NCBI RefSeq assembly: GCF_000005505.3
Contig: NC_016131.3
Coordinates: 58,823,355 to 58,887,354, forward strand
Direction of reading: 5' to 3'
DNA length: 64,000 bases
DNA from: Brachypodium distachyon
Taxonomy: Eukaryota > Streptophyta > Magnoliopsida > Poales > Poaceae
Shown here: positions 36,221 through 48,933 of the stretch, in pieces
How the letters are laid out: every line of letters begins with the position of its first letter
Numbering within the stretch: position 1 is the first letter of the stretch
The notes under the pieces: model-generated
What the model was told of the DNA's origin: nothing
Databases searched by the model: none
The model's input: only the letters and a program-made list of their open reading frames with translations
Translations under genes and position numbers: made by a program

Positions 36221-38638
36221 CTCTTCTTCCGCCTTGAGAGAAGAAAGGAACTAGTAAATCTGTCGCCTGAGAGATGGGTGGACGGAGGAGGAAGACGAAG
36301 CCAGCAAGAACGCCATAGCGCAGAGCAGCCTAGGAAGGGATAGAGCAAAAAAAACAAGGTACAGAAAGAAAGAAGGAAGGAAATCCAAACAAGATGGATT
36401 CGAGCAGAGTACAGAGAGAAGCGATTTTGTGATCCCGATTGGTGAAAGAAGAAGAAAGAGCAAGAGATAAAGATTCGACGGGAAAGCTGTGTGGTTCAGA
36501 AGACAGAGCAGAGCACACTCTCTACACTCTAGTACTTTGTGAGGAGAGGTACAAGGAAGGCAGGAAATACTAGGAATTCGAAGGAGACGGCTCCTGGTAA
36601 AAACCAAGAACAGAAAAAAAGGAGCTGATGGAGACGACGGCCGGCACACACAGCAGTGTTCTATTCAGCTCCTAAATCCTTCTAATAATCTGGGGTGAAG
36701 TAAGCAAAACGTGGCCCCGTGCAGAGTGGTCAGATCAAGCAACCACAAGATGCGACACGACACTGATTGCTACTTAACTGGAACATGACGCCCAATTTCC
36801 TCTAGTATCTTCAGTACGTTTCCACTGATCGATGCGGGAGAATCTAACTGAACTCTACATACCACTGTTTGTTTGCAGCAGAATTAACTAACTAACAAAC
36901 CCTGGTGTGCTTCCACTTATGATTAAGAAATTTTTGCAGTAAGTAACCTGCTTCACTCTCACCGGTAACCTGCAACCCACGGATGATCTCAACAAGTATT
37001 GTCATCCACTGTGGCTGCAGTGGCTTGGGATGGAAGAAAAGAAGTCTGTCATCTCTTTCAGCTTAGGGAGGAGGGAACAAAAACTAGTGTGATCCTGTTT
37101 ACAACTTTGTTCTCAGGCAATTGGGGGAGGGAATAAAGCTGCTGCTGCTACCACCCCACTTTGCTGATTGTGCAAGCAACGATGCTATGCTCATATTACA
37201 TGTCTGTCCGCATACATACATGTACAACGTACTTACATACATAGGTAGTATAGCATATGGGATGAATGTACTCTCTGTTCATGGCTCAACCCATGCAAAT
37301 TAATCTGCTTGTTTTTACCTAATCGATCAATCAAAGGCTAGCTGCTGTTTCGATGTACAGTACAGCTGCACACGATAAAAACTGACATTACATATGCCAG
37401 ACCTTGTCATCTTGTTAAGATAGATTAGGTACATACAGGCCATAGGTGCTAGGGTAGTTGTCACTTGTCAGTGCAAACTTAAAACCAATCATCAAGTTGG
37501 TCAATTTGAAGTTAACTAAGTAATCAGTACTGCTGATAAAGAACAGTAACTAAGAAACAGTGCTTTAAACTGAATTAGGTGAAACGAAAAGTCAACTGGG
37601 TCAATCTCTCTCTCGGTAGGTCGTCTGTCCATGTTGAGCTACAGGACCAGCATCAATATGTTGCACACACAGAGATACTAGATTCGTACTGAAAGCACAC
37701 AGTGCCTGTTGGGTAGGAGGAGGATATTTAGTGGAAACAAGCATGGGATCTTCCTTTGTTTTGGAAATCTGGTGGTGTCTGTCTTTCTTCGGTTAGATAT
37801 GTCTGCCCCTAAATCAGACCAGTTCATATCAGACGCCACGTGTGATTAATTTTCGTGTTTCGTGATTAATTTGGTGGGCTCACCACACCACAGTCTCGGT
37901 CTGTCCATCAAAACAAGATTGCTTGCTCCTAACAGAATCATTTAATGTGCTACGTAAAAACCTCCTTATCGGATCAGCTTGGAAATTGAGGAGAAGAACA
38001 AGAAGGAGGAGGAAACAAATATCATGAACAAAGAACGTTAATTGGACAGGTCGTAATTAATCACAGCTAGCTAGCTAGATTAACAAGGAGGCATGATTCG
38101 ATTTCAAATTTCTGTTTGACAATAATAAAGATCACTTTGAGTGTATGCTCAAATATGGACATCAGTAGCCGAATTCTGTCTTGGAAATGCAGATTGTAAT
38201 GGTCAAACATATCGGTGGATTTGGAAAGGCAGCATATTCACCAACAAATTGTCTACAATTTTCACACAAGATGGGGCTGTTCCTGGCTAGCTAGGCGTTG
38301 ATGGAAGCGACTCGATCTCCAAAGGCATGCAAGTCCCTGTCGAATCTCCGGCAAAGCTACATATGTAGCTATCGTACAGACGTGTTGTGTTGTCTTGGCA
38401 TCCATCGGCAGCTTCAACCTAATCGACTGTCTCTCAAATTTATCAAATATGAATCTGTTTATGTCTAAAAAACGTCTAGATACATGTATTATTCGCCAAT
38501 TAATATGTATGGGAAGAAAAAAGTATAATAAACGTCGTGTCACGGTTGGGCGCACGCGGATCGGTACGATATATTGGCGTACGTACGTAAATACGTACTG
38601 CATGCAAAACGAAATGTTTATGTGTAATATATATCGTA
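36221..38638. other. 5' UTR, promoter and upstream intergenic DNA of the GLR gene
   Basis: 36221 to about 36650 is purine-rich on the plus strand, hence CT-rich on the gene's strand (CTTCTTCTTTC-like words), typical of plant leaders. Beyond this I see no gene, RNA or transposon ends; a repeated CTAGCTAGCTAG word occurs at about 38067. Confidence 0.4.
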
Positions 38639-38687
38639 CTCCTCCGTCCAAAAATACGTGACGTCACCTATTTTCGGATGGAGGGAA
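38639..38687. mobile_element. Very short Stowaway-like remnant
   Basis: CTCCTCCGTCC at the left and GGATGGAGGGA at the right enclose only about 25 bases, including the palindrome ACGTGACGTCAC. It resembles a deleted Stowaway MITE reduced to its termini. Confidence 0.55.
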
Positions 38688-38886
38688 TACTCATGATCCG
38701 TATTGGACTGAGAGCATGCAAAAAGAAGTGTTATCTTTACAATTTCCTATCAATCTGCCATCTCTATTTGACTACTCATCTTTGCTATTTCTTAAACCCC
38801 AGTTTATACATTTATGGTTAACACACCCTTTCGTACGTCGTCCGCCACCCCGCGTTCAAAAAAAACCCATCTGTCGGGTGAGCAGG

Positions 38887-39010
38887 CAAGGTAAGTTCCA
38901 CAAATTAAGCACATAGCAAGGTAAGTTCCACAAATTAAAAAAAACATGCGTAATTTATATTTGAAAAACCCATATGCAAGGTAAGTTCCACAAATTAAGG
39001 TAAGTTCCAC
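38887..39010 (+). repeat. Interspersed CAAGGTAAGTTCCACAAATT repeat, four copies
   Basis: Three copies of CAAGGTAAGTTCCACAAATT start at 38887, 38917 and 38977, with a fourth partial copy (GGTAAGTTCCACG) at 38999. Spacing is irregular (30, 60, 22). The word GGTAAGT looks like a splice donor, but no exon is nearby. Confidence 0.75.
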
Positions 39011-39929
39011 GTTTTGTCAATTACGTTTTGGAAAGAAAATAATTCGATCGGTCTATGAACATGTGTAATCTATATTTGAGACGTGAATCATTGAAATATT
39101 TGTGTCTCCGTTGCAACGTACGGGTACTTAGCTAGTTTTTATCTATTTTACTGTTTGGCTAACTTTCTTTTTTTGTTTTCGTGTGTGTTTTGCCCATATC
39201 ATGTTATAAAAATAAGTTCAACGCGATATAGTTCAGTATCACAGACTGAGTCTGAGGAGAACGGATAACGACTAGATGTGAATACAAAACTACACGATGA
39301 ATGCCAGCTGGTCAGATGCGGTACCCACAGCGGTGGAGCCGGGAACTAACTTAGAGCAGGGCTATTGTGGTGTATGTGACTAAGAAATACTAGCTAGTAA
39401 TTAAGGAGGGAAAACGCCAAACATCAAATTATCACAATTTTCTAAAGAAAAAAAGTACGCAAGGCAGATTCTTACGGGAATTTGGAAGCTAAAAATTTAG
39501 ATTAGTAGTTGAGCACCCGAGCAAATTTTAGATGGTAAATATGTAATTTCCACTAGTAAAAAGTAGAAGGCTATAGGGCCTATAAGTTCTGTCAGTTATC
39601 AGAAAAGGTTTCTTAACTTTATAATAAAAAATATCGACGTCTGCGACGCTAAATGAAAATCATTAGATCTATCGTGAAACATATTTTCGTAGTATGTTGG
39701 TTTGGCAGCGTATATATATAGATATTTTTCACAGTAAGTTTGATCAAACTTGTTTTCTTGTGAGAGTTTGAACTCTTGCCTTGTGCGGTTATATTTTTTT
39801 TATGTGGCCCTGGATGAAATATTCTATTATTATCTAATTTTGTTTTGAGATGTATTGTTAACTACTCTTGAAATAATTGTTACTCTTGTGCAGATTTTTT
39901 TTATGCGATTCTGAAAATCACCAATATTT
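39011..39929. other. Intergenic with a possible MITE end
   Basis: CCGTTGCAACGTACGGGTAC followed by TTAGCTAG (39108-39135) resembles the right terminus of a common grass MITE family. Its left partner was not found. The remainder is AT-rich without coding signs. Confidence 0.35.
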
Positions 39930-40164
39930 TGTTATCTGATTTTTTTTGACATAAAGGAGTCATTCCCCCGGCTTCATTAAAGGAAACCACTTGTCGTGAT
40001 ACAGAAGTTTTAAGCAGCAAAGCATAAACCGGGAAAAGCCCTGTGATACCATCTATGATCATCACAGATCTTTTCGAACCCGACTTTGTCGAAAGTGCAA
40101 CTACAACCAACTTACAAAACCTTGATCAAAGAAGGCTACAGTCTTGTCCAGCCACACGTCAGGT

Positions 40165-43100
40165 TTAAACTTCAGTCAAGCGCAACGTCAGCGGCGTCCA
40201 ACCTTGCGATCTACTGAAGGTTTCACTCGCCACTTTACATAACCGCCGAGAAGACAGACGCAGCAGTTCCCCTGTCAGCCCTTTCTGTAAACCAGTCCAC
40301 AGGTCAATGCAGGAACAGATTGCAAACATTACAGCTACAGGATCATTAGGCCAGACATTTCTGAAACAAGCGTTATTTCTTGTTTTCCAAATGGTCCATA
40401 GCACTGCTGCAATCCCAACTAACAACGATCTCCTTTCCTTACAACGATACCGCAGCAACCAGTGATCAAACAAATCCTGAACAGAGCTAGGAATAGTTTG
40501 AAGACCCATACTGCACTGAATAACACGCCAGATATACCGAGCTAAAGAGCAAGAAAATAGAAGATGGTCTATACTTTCTTGTCTAGCACAAAAGAGACAA
40601 GTACCATTATCCTTTCCCAACCTGGCCTTAAGAACATCCCTCGTTAAAATACTTCCTCTACTCACCAACCAAAGAAAAAATTTAATTTTTAAAGGCACCT
40701 TAGTATTCCACAGGAACTTATACAGGGAACCGTTTCAGAGTCCTATACAGGGAACCAACTGAAAACCGTCCTCTAGCATCCAATTTCCAGAAAAGTTTAT
40801 CCTTTCCATCGGTCAGTGAAACTAGATTACAAAGACACTTCAAATCCTCCCACTGTTGAAGAGATACCCCAAAAGGAGTTCTTCTAAATCGAATCACACC
40901 CCAGCCAGAAGAAAAGACAGTATGAACAGAAATATCCTTGTTCAGAGCTAAAGCAAAAAGTCTAGGAAATTGAATAGCCAACGATTTGCCACCCCACCAG
41001 TCATCTTTCCAGAATAAAGTTCTCTTACCATTCCCTATTATACGACGACAAAAACAAAAGAAAACATCTCTTACTCTCAGAATACTAGACTAGAAATGTG
41101 ACTCTCCTTGCCTAGGTGTCACCTGCGACAAAGGCAACTACCGGAAAGTAAGCAAAAATTCATAATGCCCAAGTCAGTAATACCCAACCCACCTTGGTCA
41201 TTTGGTTGGCACACTGCCTGCCAGTTAACCAGGTGATTTTTTCTCTGTTTTCAAGTAAAGACATCATATAAATAGGGATAGAACTCAGGCATGAGTTGAT
41301 CAACACTAGTCTCCCACCTCTAGATAGGAGTTTGCCCTGCCAACCAGCCAGTCTGCCTTCCACCCTCTCCTCCACAGATTTCCACTCTTTATTAGCTAGT
41401 CTCTTATAGTGCAGGGGAATCCCCAAATATCTAAAAGGGAAACTACCCAATTTACAAGTGAAAATCTCTTCCAGCTGACTTCCTAGTTCACTAGCATTAT
41501 CCAAACAGTACAAATCACTTTTATGAAAATTAATCTTGAGACCAGACGATTGTTCAAACAAACAGAGCACAAATTTAAGATTCTTGCGCTAGCCAAATCT
41601 GCATCCAACAGGAAGATGGTATCATCTGCATGCTGCAGAATGGCACATCCTCCTGGGATCAGATGAGGAACCAAACCTTTAATTAGTCCCTGTTGTTGAG
41701 CACTTTTAACCAGAGCAGACAGACCATCAACAGCAAAGTTAAACAAAACAGGGGACAAGGGATCACCCTGCCTAACCCCTTGATAAGTTCTAAAGAAAGG
41801 ACCCACTTTGTGATTCACTTTCACGGCAACTTTCCCACCACACACAAAACCCATCATACATCTAATCCACTGCAAAGAAAAGCCTTTCTGACTCATCACA
41901 CTCTCCAAGAACCTCCAATTAATTTTATCATAAGCCTTCTCAAAGTCAACTTTAAAAACAACTCCAGGTTTACCAGATTTATATACATCATTCAAAATTT
42001 CATGCAACACCACTACCCCATCTAAAATAAATCTCCCCTATATGAAAGCAGTTTGGGCACTATCAATGATCTCATTAGCCAAAAGAACCAATCTATTATT
42101 CTCAGCTTTGGTCAGAATTTTAAAACTTACATTGAGAAGACAAATAGGTCTAAACTTTTGTATCACATCAGCATCTGGTGTTTTTGGCACCAGAGTGATG
42201 ATCCCAAAGTTCAGCCTAGAAACATCAAGCTTTTCAAGAACCAATTCATCAAACATCCTTTTAATGGAAAATCTAATAATGTGCCAGAATTTTTGGTAAA
42301 ACTCTAAGGGGAAACCATCAGGCCCAGGGGCCTTATTTTTCTCCATAGAGAAAACCACAGCCTTAATCTCATCAAAAGTAAAGGTTCTAACAGCCTTCTG
42401 TTTTCCTCAGCAGAAACTAATTTAGGGAAGTTAAAACACACATCAACCTCTGACTGTCCCCCACTCCCAAATAACTGCTTGTAAAAGTCAGTAATATGAG
42501 CAGTGAGCTCCAGCTCCTTAGTGATAAATCTGTCCCCACACTTAAGTCCAGAAATTCTATTCTGCCTTCTCCTACTGCTTGCCTTAGTCATGAAAAATTT
42601 AGTGTTACCATCACCTAGCAAAAGATCTTTTTCTTTTGCTCTCTGCCACCATTTAATGTTATCCTCTCTCATCAACATTTTTAATTTATTCTTAAGTGAG
42701 CCCCTCAATTCCAAGTCATGAACATGCAAACCATATAACTCACTATGTTTATCTATTAAATCAATATGAGCCAGCAGCTCACTCTTTTCTTTCTTGTAAG
42801 AGCTTTCCACATTTCTATTCCACCCTTTCAAATTTCTCCTTAAAGTTCTCAACCTAAACTGCCATTCCTCAATACTAGAAACAGTCCCTACATCCAGTTC
42901 CCAAACAAATAACACAATAGCTTCCAGCTCTTCTCTAAGCAGCCAACTTAACTCAAATTTAAAAGAGGATTCTACAAAATTAAAAGTATCAGTATCTAGA
43001 AGCAAAGGAGTATGATCGGAAAGCCCCCTATCTAAAGCAGAAACAAAAACTAGAGGGAACAGCGCCCCCCAATCAGCACTCATCAAACATCTATCCAGCT

Positions 43101-43628
43101 TCTGGAACAGGAGGTCCACCTGATCATTAGACCAAGTAAACATCATGTTCCCCATCTCAATTTCTTGCAGTTCCAAACTATCAATTACAGCATTAAATAA
43201 AGTACTCCATCTACCAAGACCACCAGGTTTGTTCTGTTCCTACAAAAAGTGACAAGCTCTAGCAAAAAGGCTTCTTTACCAGAAGGTTGAGCATCTCCAT
43301 AAACAGTCATGAAGCACCACATGCTCTGGCTGGGCTTATGAAACACATCCACCTTCAGAATATAAACCCCTTTACAAATATCTACAACATCAAACTCAGA
43401 ATCTTTAATGCCAAAAAGGATTCCACCAGATCTACCAGAAGCAAGCACCCAGTTCCACTGAAACAGGGTACCTCCCTGAATAGATTGTAGAAATCTATCA
43501 TCAAAATCAGCCTTAACAGTTTCCCGAATTCCCAAAAATTCCGGCTTAAGATCTCTAATTAATTCTCTAAGATACTTCCTTTTCTCACTACCACCTAAGC
43601 CTCTATAATTCAAAAAAAGACCTTTCAT
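40165..43628 (-). pseudogene. LINE ORF2: endonuclease, reverse transcriptase, zf-RVT; broken
   Basis: It starts MKGLFLNYRGLGGSEKRKYL at 43628, where the usual endonuclease opening is W-N-x-R-G-L-G. Endonuclease continues with FLGIRETVK, TWSNDQVDLLFQKLDRCLMS and GLSDHTPLLL. Reverse transcriptase motifs are KNKAPGPDGFPLEFYQKFW, ITLVPKTPDADVIQKFRPIC, VFKVDFEKAYDKINWRFLES, YQGVRQGDPLSPVLF, the active site ILQHADDTIFLLD, and SRGGRLVLINSCLSSIPIYM. The C-terminal zinc motif is MPLKIKFFLWLVSRGSIL...CLFCARQESIDHLLFSC. Frame changes near 43185, 42400, 42030, 41580, 41160 and 40700 and several stops prevent translation. Confidence 0.8.
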
Positions 43629-43992
43629 TGAGCACCTTTTTTATTTCTTCTACCCCTACCCCTAACTACAGGTTTAACACTAAAACATTCAGGACTAACC
43701 CCCTTCTTTTTCTTCCTGGCACTATGAACAAAAACCCTAGGAGATAACTCCTCATCATCCTCATCTAAAGAAAGCTCATCCATAGTATCTACCAATTCCT
43801 GTAAATGTTCAGTCACAGCCACAGTCTGCTCTGGCATTGTTTCAGAAATTGGAGAAGAGGTAGAAGCCATCTTACTCTGTAAATGCAAATCTAATCTACT
43901 TTGTTCAAGAGACTTAATAACACCAAGCGAAGCAGCAACAGAGGAACTATCACTACCAAGATTAATATTTAAATGTTTAGCAATGTTAATCA

Positions 43993-45963
43993 AATCAATA
44001 TCAGCTGTATCCAGAACAGAAAGAATGGGATGTACCTTTTGGAATCTTCAGATTCTTGATCTTGGCATTGAAAATTGCCCTATCTTCCACTTTATCATCA
44101 GATCTGCCCTGCAGCTCCAACCTAGAACTTCTCCTGAGAGCAGCATCCCTGTCATCTCTGTCCAGCCCTCCACCAGAAGTGACCTCATTTGCCAACTGAT
44201 CACCCATATCATCCTCTTTGTCAATTTCAGTCAGAACCAGAGGCAGCCCCTGTAAACCTTGCACTTTAGCAGCAAAAGATTCCCCAGAAACTTCTTCTCC
44301 TCCCAGACTGGCATCAGATTTGTGTAAATTGAATTCCCCATCAGAGAAATTTGTGCCAATAACACTTAATCCAGCACCCATTCCACAAGGCTTGCAACCT
44401 CCTTCCAGCATATCAGCCGAAATCTCCCTAAACCTCTGAGCATTCAGCAATTTCTCTCTAAGAGCATTTTCCTCCCTGGCCTGAAGAAGAGTTCCTATCT
44501 TCCTATCAACCTCCAGCTGAACGAACCTATCAAAAGCCAAAGACTCAATCCCCTGCACACTTGCCATTGTACCTCCATCCACAGCAGATTGACCCAAGGA
44601 TCCCCCTGTAAATTTGTTTGCAATGTTGCCATCAGGTTTTGATCAGAGGCTTTATCCTGTTCCCCTTCCGGTTGTTTCTGTTTCTTAGGATCCTGATCCC
44701 TGCCTCTCTGATCATCAGAAGGACCACTACCTCTCTTTAGATATGCCCCAAACAGACCTCCTACCTCAACCACCTGCTCCACCTCAAAAAAGATATCAAA
44801 AAGCATCAGATCCACAGTCATTTCAGCCACCTCAGGAATCAGAGAAACATCTTTCACTCCTACTTTAATCCTCACAATATCTTGTTTTCTGAAGATCTGC
44901 ATGTCCACCTCAATAACCACTCCCACCATAGAGCCCACCTCACATAAACCAAAGTAGTGCCTTAACTCATCAGGCACCCCACCTGTTCTGATCCAGACAG
45001 AGTGTAATTTCCCTTTAGCAATAGCTTCAGAAGACCACCTCTTGATAGAGACCAAAGCATTAGTACCTTTCAGAAAGAAAGCAAGATAACACTTAGCTTC
45101 CTCAACTCTAGCAGCTGATGGAAATTTCACCATCATTCTACCATGACCCAGATCTCTCGCCTGCCATTCCCACTTTCAAGGATAAGTTTCGGCCAGACCA
45201 GCTGCAGCTTGTTCAGCCATCAATGCCCCATGTTCCACCACCAGAATAGCTAGGGAGCTGAGAACAGTTCCACCCCCTCCTCTCTTCAGATTCTAAGCCT
45301 GAAAACAATTAAGCCCCTTGACAGAATAACCTACAAGCCTTACCACAGGTTTGATTTGATTTGGCCAAACACACTTGCTAGCATTGTGACTGTTCTTACC
45401 GCAGATCTCACACAGAACCTCAACCTTGCAATCCTTACTGATATGGCCTTCCAGATCACATTTCTGACAGATTAACTTCCTCACCACTGTAGGTTGAACA
45501 GAACTAACAGATTTTACCCCCTCACTCACTTTGGAACTACCCAAAGTCTCCCCAGATGTAACAGCCTGCCCAATCACCTGCCCTCCCTGAGCGCCCACCG
45601 ACACCTGAGTAGGATTTTGCTGGGGAAGCTGATCCTGGAAATTCCCCGGCAGCCTCAACCCCCCCCCCCCCCCCCCCCGAAACTGGCCCTGTCCTGGCAT
45701 CTGAAACTGACCAGCCCCAGATCCCTGAAACTGACCCTGCCCCAACGCCTGAAATTGACCTTGCCCCGCCCCTTGAAACTGCCCCTGCCCCTGTCCTTGT
45801 TGCAGATCCGATCCCCCTGCCTGGAAGTAAGAAGAATTTCCTTCAAAATCCCCTCTCCAGTAGGGCGGCGGACCCTGCCACCAGCCCCAAAACCACGACC
45901 TCTCCCACCACCAAAACCACGACCAAATCCATCACCTCCCGAGAAATTTCCCCGACCCGCCAT
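43993..45963 (-). pseudogene. LINE ORF1: glycine-rich, zinc-knuckle protein; broken
   Basis: The likely ATG at 45963 begins MAGRGNFSGGDGFGRGFGGG. It leads into a GQGQF-type repeat (GSGAGQFQMPGQGQF), a glycine run coded by a poly-C tract, and two close zinc knuckles (CQKCDLEGHISKDC; CEICGKNSHNASKC). Downstream is a DUF4283-like segment (MMVKFPSAARVEEAKCYLAF; RHYFGLCEVGSMVGVVIEVD). Stops lie around 45295 and 45180 and frameshifts near 45140 and 44600. The tail runs to about 43630 in another frame (SLDEDDEELSPRVFV). Such proteins bind the LINE RNA. Confidence 0.65.
45659..45678 (+). repeat. Poly-C (poly-G) homopolymer in LINE ORF1
   Basis: About 20 consecutive C bases, read as glycine codons on the minus strand. 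Length here is a likely sequencing or replication slippage point and explains part of the frame change in ORF1. Confidence 0.85.
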
Positions 45964-46901
45964 CAACCGAAACAGCCAAACTGGCAAACAATCAGAAGAG
46001 ACCCGAGCAGACGAACCTCCACCGCCGCTGATCTGAAGCCACTCCCCCAGATCTCTGCTTCCTCGACCTGGGCGGACCTCCCAAGCACCACCAAGCAGCG
46101 CCGCCCAAAGGGAAACCGGAACAAGAGCGAAGAACCAACGAGAGGGAATATATCTGAGAAGCCAAAACCCTACGTCCTTTGTCGACACAAGAGCATCGAA
46201 CGGCGTCGAGAGCAAACACGTGGACGGCGATGTAGCCTCCACCTTTTCCTCCGGCAACCCCTCCTTACTTTTCCCAAAAGCGAACTCACCAAAAGCAACC
46301 TCGGTATGAACGCCAATCTGCGAATCGCTCGTACGGATGCCGATGTTCTGATCTGAGAGTATTCCCTCGGCCATCCAGTCTCCACACAATCATAGATCTG
46401 AACTCCGGCGGAAATCCACCTCAAAATCGCCATCAGAATCGCCTGAGACGAAACCCTTGGCTGACGTCATCAAAAGAAGAAGAAGCTAGACGAGCCAAAC
46501 CATGGGGGGAACCGAATTGGAGACCAAGCCGGATTACGTTCCTATTCTGTCTGTGTTGATGGATCCTAAGGAAGGAAGGAAGGAGACGGACGTCACCTGT
46601 TCGGGGAGCTCAACATCTTCGCGACCACCGACGGCACCACCATCGTCGCCCGCCACCTGTTCGATGGATTACTCCTGACGACGCCAACACGCCGCTCGCT
46701 CTATGCATCCCCTCTCCCTACCAACAGCCTCCCAAGGCAGGAATCCACGGCCGCTTGGGAGATGGGAACCGAATTGGAGACGGGCGGTCACGGCGAGAAG
46801 CTACGGGCGGCAATTTGCGGGCGGCGGCGATTCGGGACTCCGGTGCTTGGTGGTGGGGAACTGGGAAGACTCGGGCGCTCTTCTGTTATCTGACAGCAGG
46901 T

Positions 46902-46921
46902 GTGCCCGCACGTTGCTACGG
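46902..46921 (+). other. MITE-like terminus next to the LINE target site
   Basis: GTGCCCGCACGTTGCTACGG is the reverse complement, with three mismatches, of the motif at 39108-39127. Both match the termini of a common grass MITE family. They face each other with the LINE between, so they belong to two different or rearranged copies. Confidence 0.35.
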
Positions 46922-47290
46922 TCAATAAAATCATAAACTATTTATTTTTATTTTCTGTGTAGTCAACTCATGGCGCTGTCGAGGTCGGCATGCGGGTGTG
47001 GTGGCGTCGGTTGTAAGATGGAGTAGGAAAAATCGTGAAAAAAACTGGAGGAAAAAAAACGGACAGTGGCATATTGGTTGTAATTTTAACTGAAGGAAAA
47101 AAAAATAACGAACAGTGGCATATTGATTGTAATTTTAACGAAGTTAACCTACCGCGACCGCCATCAGCACTAAATCCAATTTAATAGATAGTATTATAAT
47201 AAGTAATAGATTATTAATTTTTTTTAGGGGCTTTTCTTTCGAACTAGAAAGGCCGGCAAGCGGGACCCATATAGCAGAGTACTCGCCGTC
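46922..47290. other. Upstream region of RPN6
   Basis: It includes a two-copy imperfect tandem repeat at about 47050-47139 (GGAAAAAAAA, ACAGTGGCATATTG, TTGTAATTTTAAC in both copies, offset about 47). No gene is seen. The RPN6 leader exon begins near the right edge. Confidence 0.45.
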
Positions 47291-48927
47291 ATCTTCTTCT
47301 TCTCCAAGTCCAAACTCAAATCCCCCACTCTTCGCCGGCCGCCGCTGCTTCTTCTCCTCCTCTACGCCGCCTCGTCTCCGCCGGAATCTCCGCTCGCAAG
47401 GTACTGCAGTCCTTCCCCCCTCCAATCTCCTCCGCCCTCCCAATCTCCTGGATCCAGGATCTTCCTTCCCTCTTCCTCGTGTAATTTACAACTCCCTTGG
47501 CACCCCTCGGCGTCGGTAGTTGTCCTAACTATACCCTCGCGACCCAGCCCCCTCGCTACCTGGATCTTCGTCCTCCTCGGCCGAGCGCCGCCACCCATCC
47601 CGCTGCCGAGCGCCCATCGTCTTCCTCCTCGCGCGAGCCCTGGCCTCCACCGCACCGCAGGTTGATCTCCCCTTGGATTCTCTCGCTCTCGCTCCCGACC
47701 GTTTCTCCTCCCATCACCCCACCAACGGATCCCGCCCTTTAGCTCCCCGTTTCATAATCTTCCCCAATCCGTAACTGAGGCAAAAATCAAGCTAGGGCTT
47801 GCCCCTACTGGGTCCTCCGCCCGCCAAACCCCCACTCCCCCCGCCCCCTCCCCACCAGGCACACACCCCGTCTAGATCCGCCCTGAATTTAGCAACGTCT
47901 TTACCTCAAGTGTTGAGATATGGTGATTTTTTCCAGTATCGTTTGTCTGGTGCTATGTACTGCTGAGATGTATAGGCTTCCGTATGAAGATGTCCTACCC
48001 CCAATTTCCTTTCCTTGATGTATCTTGTAAGTGTAATGGGCTAATGAGACACCCTTGACGGTGGTAATTAAGGGTTAAGCCATTGCAACAGACCAAGGTG
48101 TTGGTCGGCTTAGCGGCCTAGGTTCTGGTAATCCAGTCTGCATTTGTGATGTAGCTGTTCCAAAATGAACATGACCTGACTTGTCATATGGCACGCCTTA
48201 ACCCTGCTCTGTTGATTCTTGTGTATTTCTAGTGCCTCATCTTATTCAATTGTTTCTGCTTCTCATGTATTGACATTAATCACTCCTAGTTAAATACTAA
48301 CAAGGCATTGAAACTTGTTACTTGTTGTGCTTGTGCCACTTGTGCTGGCTGAGCTTCTCTTCATATGTTTCTCTCAAGCCTCCGGTATAACATGTTGTTT
48401 TGTTGGTTGCCTAAGATGGTGAATTTAGTGGCTCATCTTAGGTCATGTACTAGCATATCTGTTTTTCATGTCTTGACTTTAGGCCTCGTTAAATAACAAG
48501 GTGTTGCAACTAGCTAATAGTTGAGCCATGAAGCTATCTATATTTGGTTTGTGCTGGCTGAGCTCTTCATCATATTTCTGCTTTCCAGATGCTCGACTCT
48601 TTTGTTACTTTATAAAATTACATATTAACAAGGTGTTATGTTAATTGCCAAAGCTAGTGGATTTAGTGGCTGGTGATAGTTTATGTATGAGTGTTCTTTT
48701 TTTCATGTCTTCCCTTAACGTCTCTGTGAATAACAAGGTGTCATAACTAGTTACTAGTTGAGTCACTGAAGCAGCCATCTATTTGGTTTGTGCTTGCTCA
48801 ACTTCTTTTCATATTTATGCTTTCTAGATGCTTCAGTATTCTGTATTGATTATTGTTTACCCTGCCTTCTGGGATGTCCCTGCTTGACTTGTGGTTGACT
48901 TGTATAATTCATATTCTGTTGCAACAG
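47291..48927 (+). other. RPN6 5' UTR exon (about 47291-47400) and leader intron (47401-48927)
   Basis: A pyrimidine-rich leader ends CGCTCGCAAG|GTACTGCAG. The acceptor CTGTTGCAACAG|GGCG at 48927 precedes the start codon by six bases. A later donor such as CACCGCAG|GTTGAT (47659) is possible. A leader intron of about 1.5 kb is common in highly expressed plant genes. The second half of the intron contains diverged tandem repeats. Confidence 0.6.
48290..48840 (+). repeat. Diverged tandem repeats, about 238-bp period, in the RPN6 leader intron
   Basis: 48492-48597 and 48730-48836 share AATAACAAGGTGT, AACTAG, AGTTGAG, TTTGGTTTGTGCT and AGATGCT in the same order. 48413-48497 and 48650-48734 share GATTTAGTGGCT/GAATTTAGTGGCT and TTTCATGTCTT. 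A third, more diverged copy begins near 48294 (TAACAAGGCATTG, TTGTGCTGGCTGAGCTTCT). Confidence 0.7.
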
Positions 48928-48933
48928 GGCGTG

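Larger units (their letters stand above)
39940..46883 (-). mobile_element. Near full-length LINE (non-LTR retrotransposon), decayed
   Basis: The 10-base word TGTTATCTGA stands at 39930-39939 and at 46884-46893, bracketing 6.9 kb. A T run (TTTTTTTT, the A tail on the minus strand) directly follows the left copy. Between them, on the minus strand, lie a 5' leader, an ORF1 with zinc knuckles and an ORF2 with endonuclease, reverse transcriptase and zf-RVT. Gene order, A tail and target duplication all fit one insertion. The exact 5' end depends on the duplication being real. Confidence 0.7.

Noticed and set aside
38887..39010. Possible CRISPR-like array
   Set aside because: Only four short copies with irregular spacing, in a plant nuclear context. 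It does not meet the regular repeat-spacer pattern.
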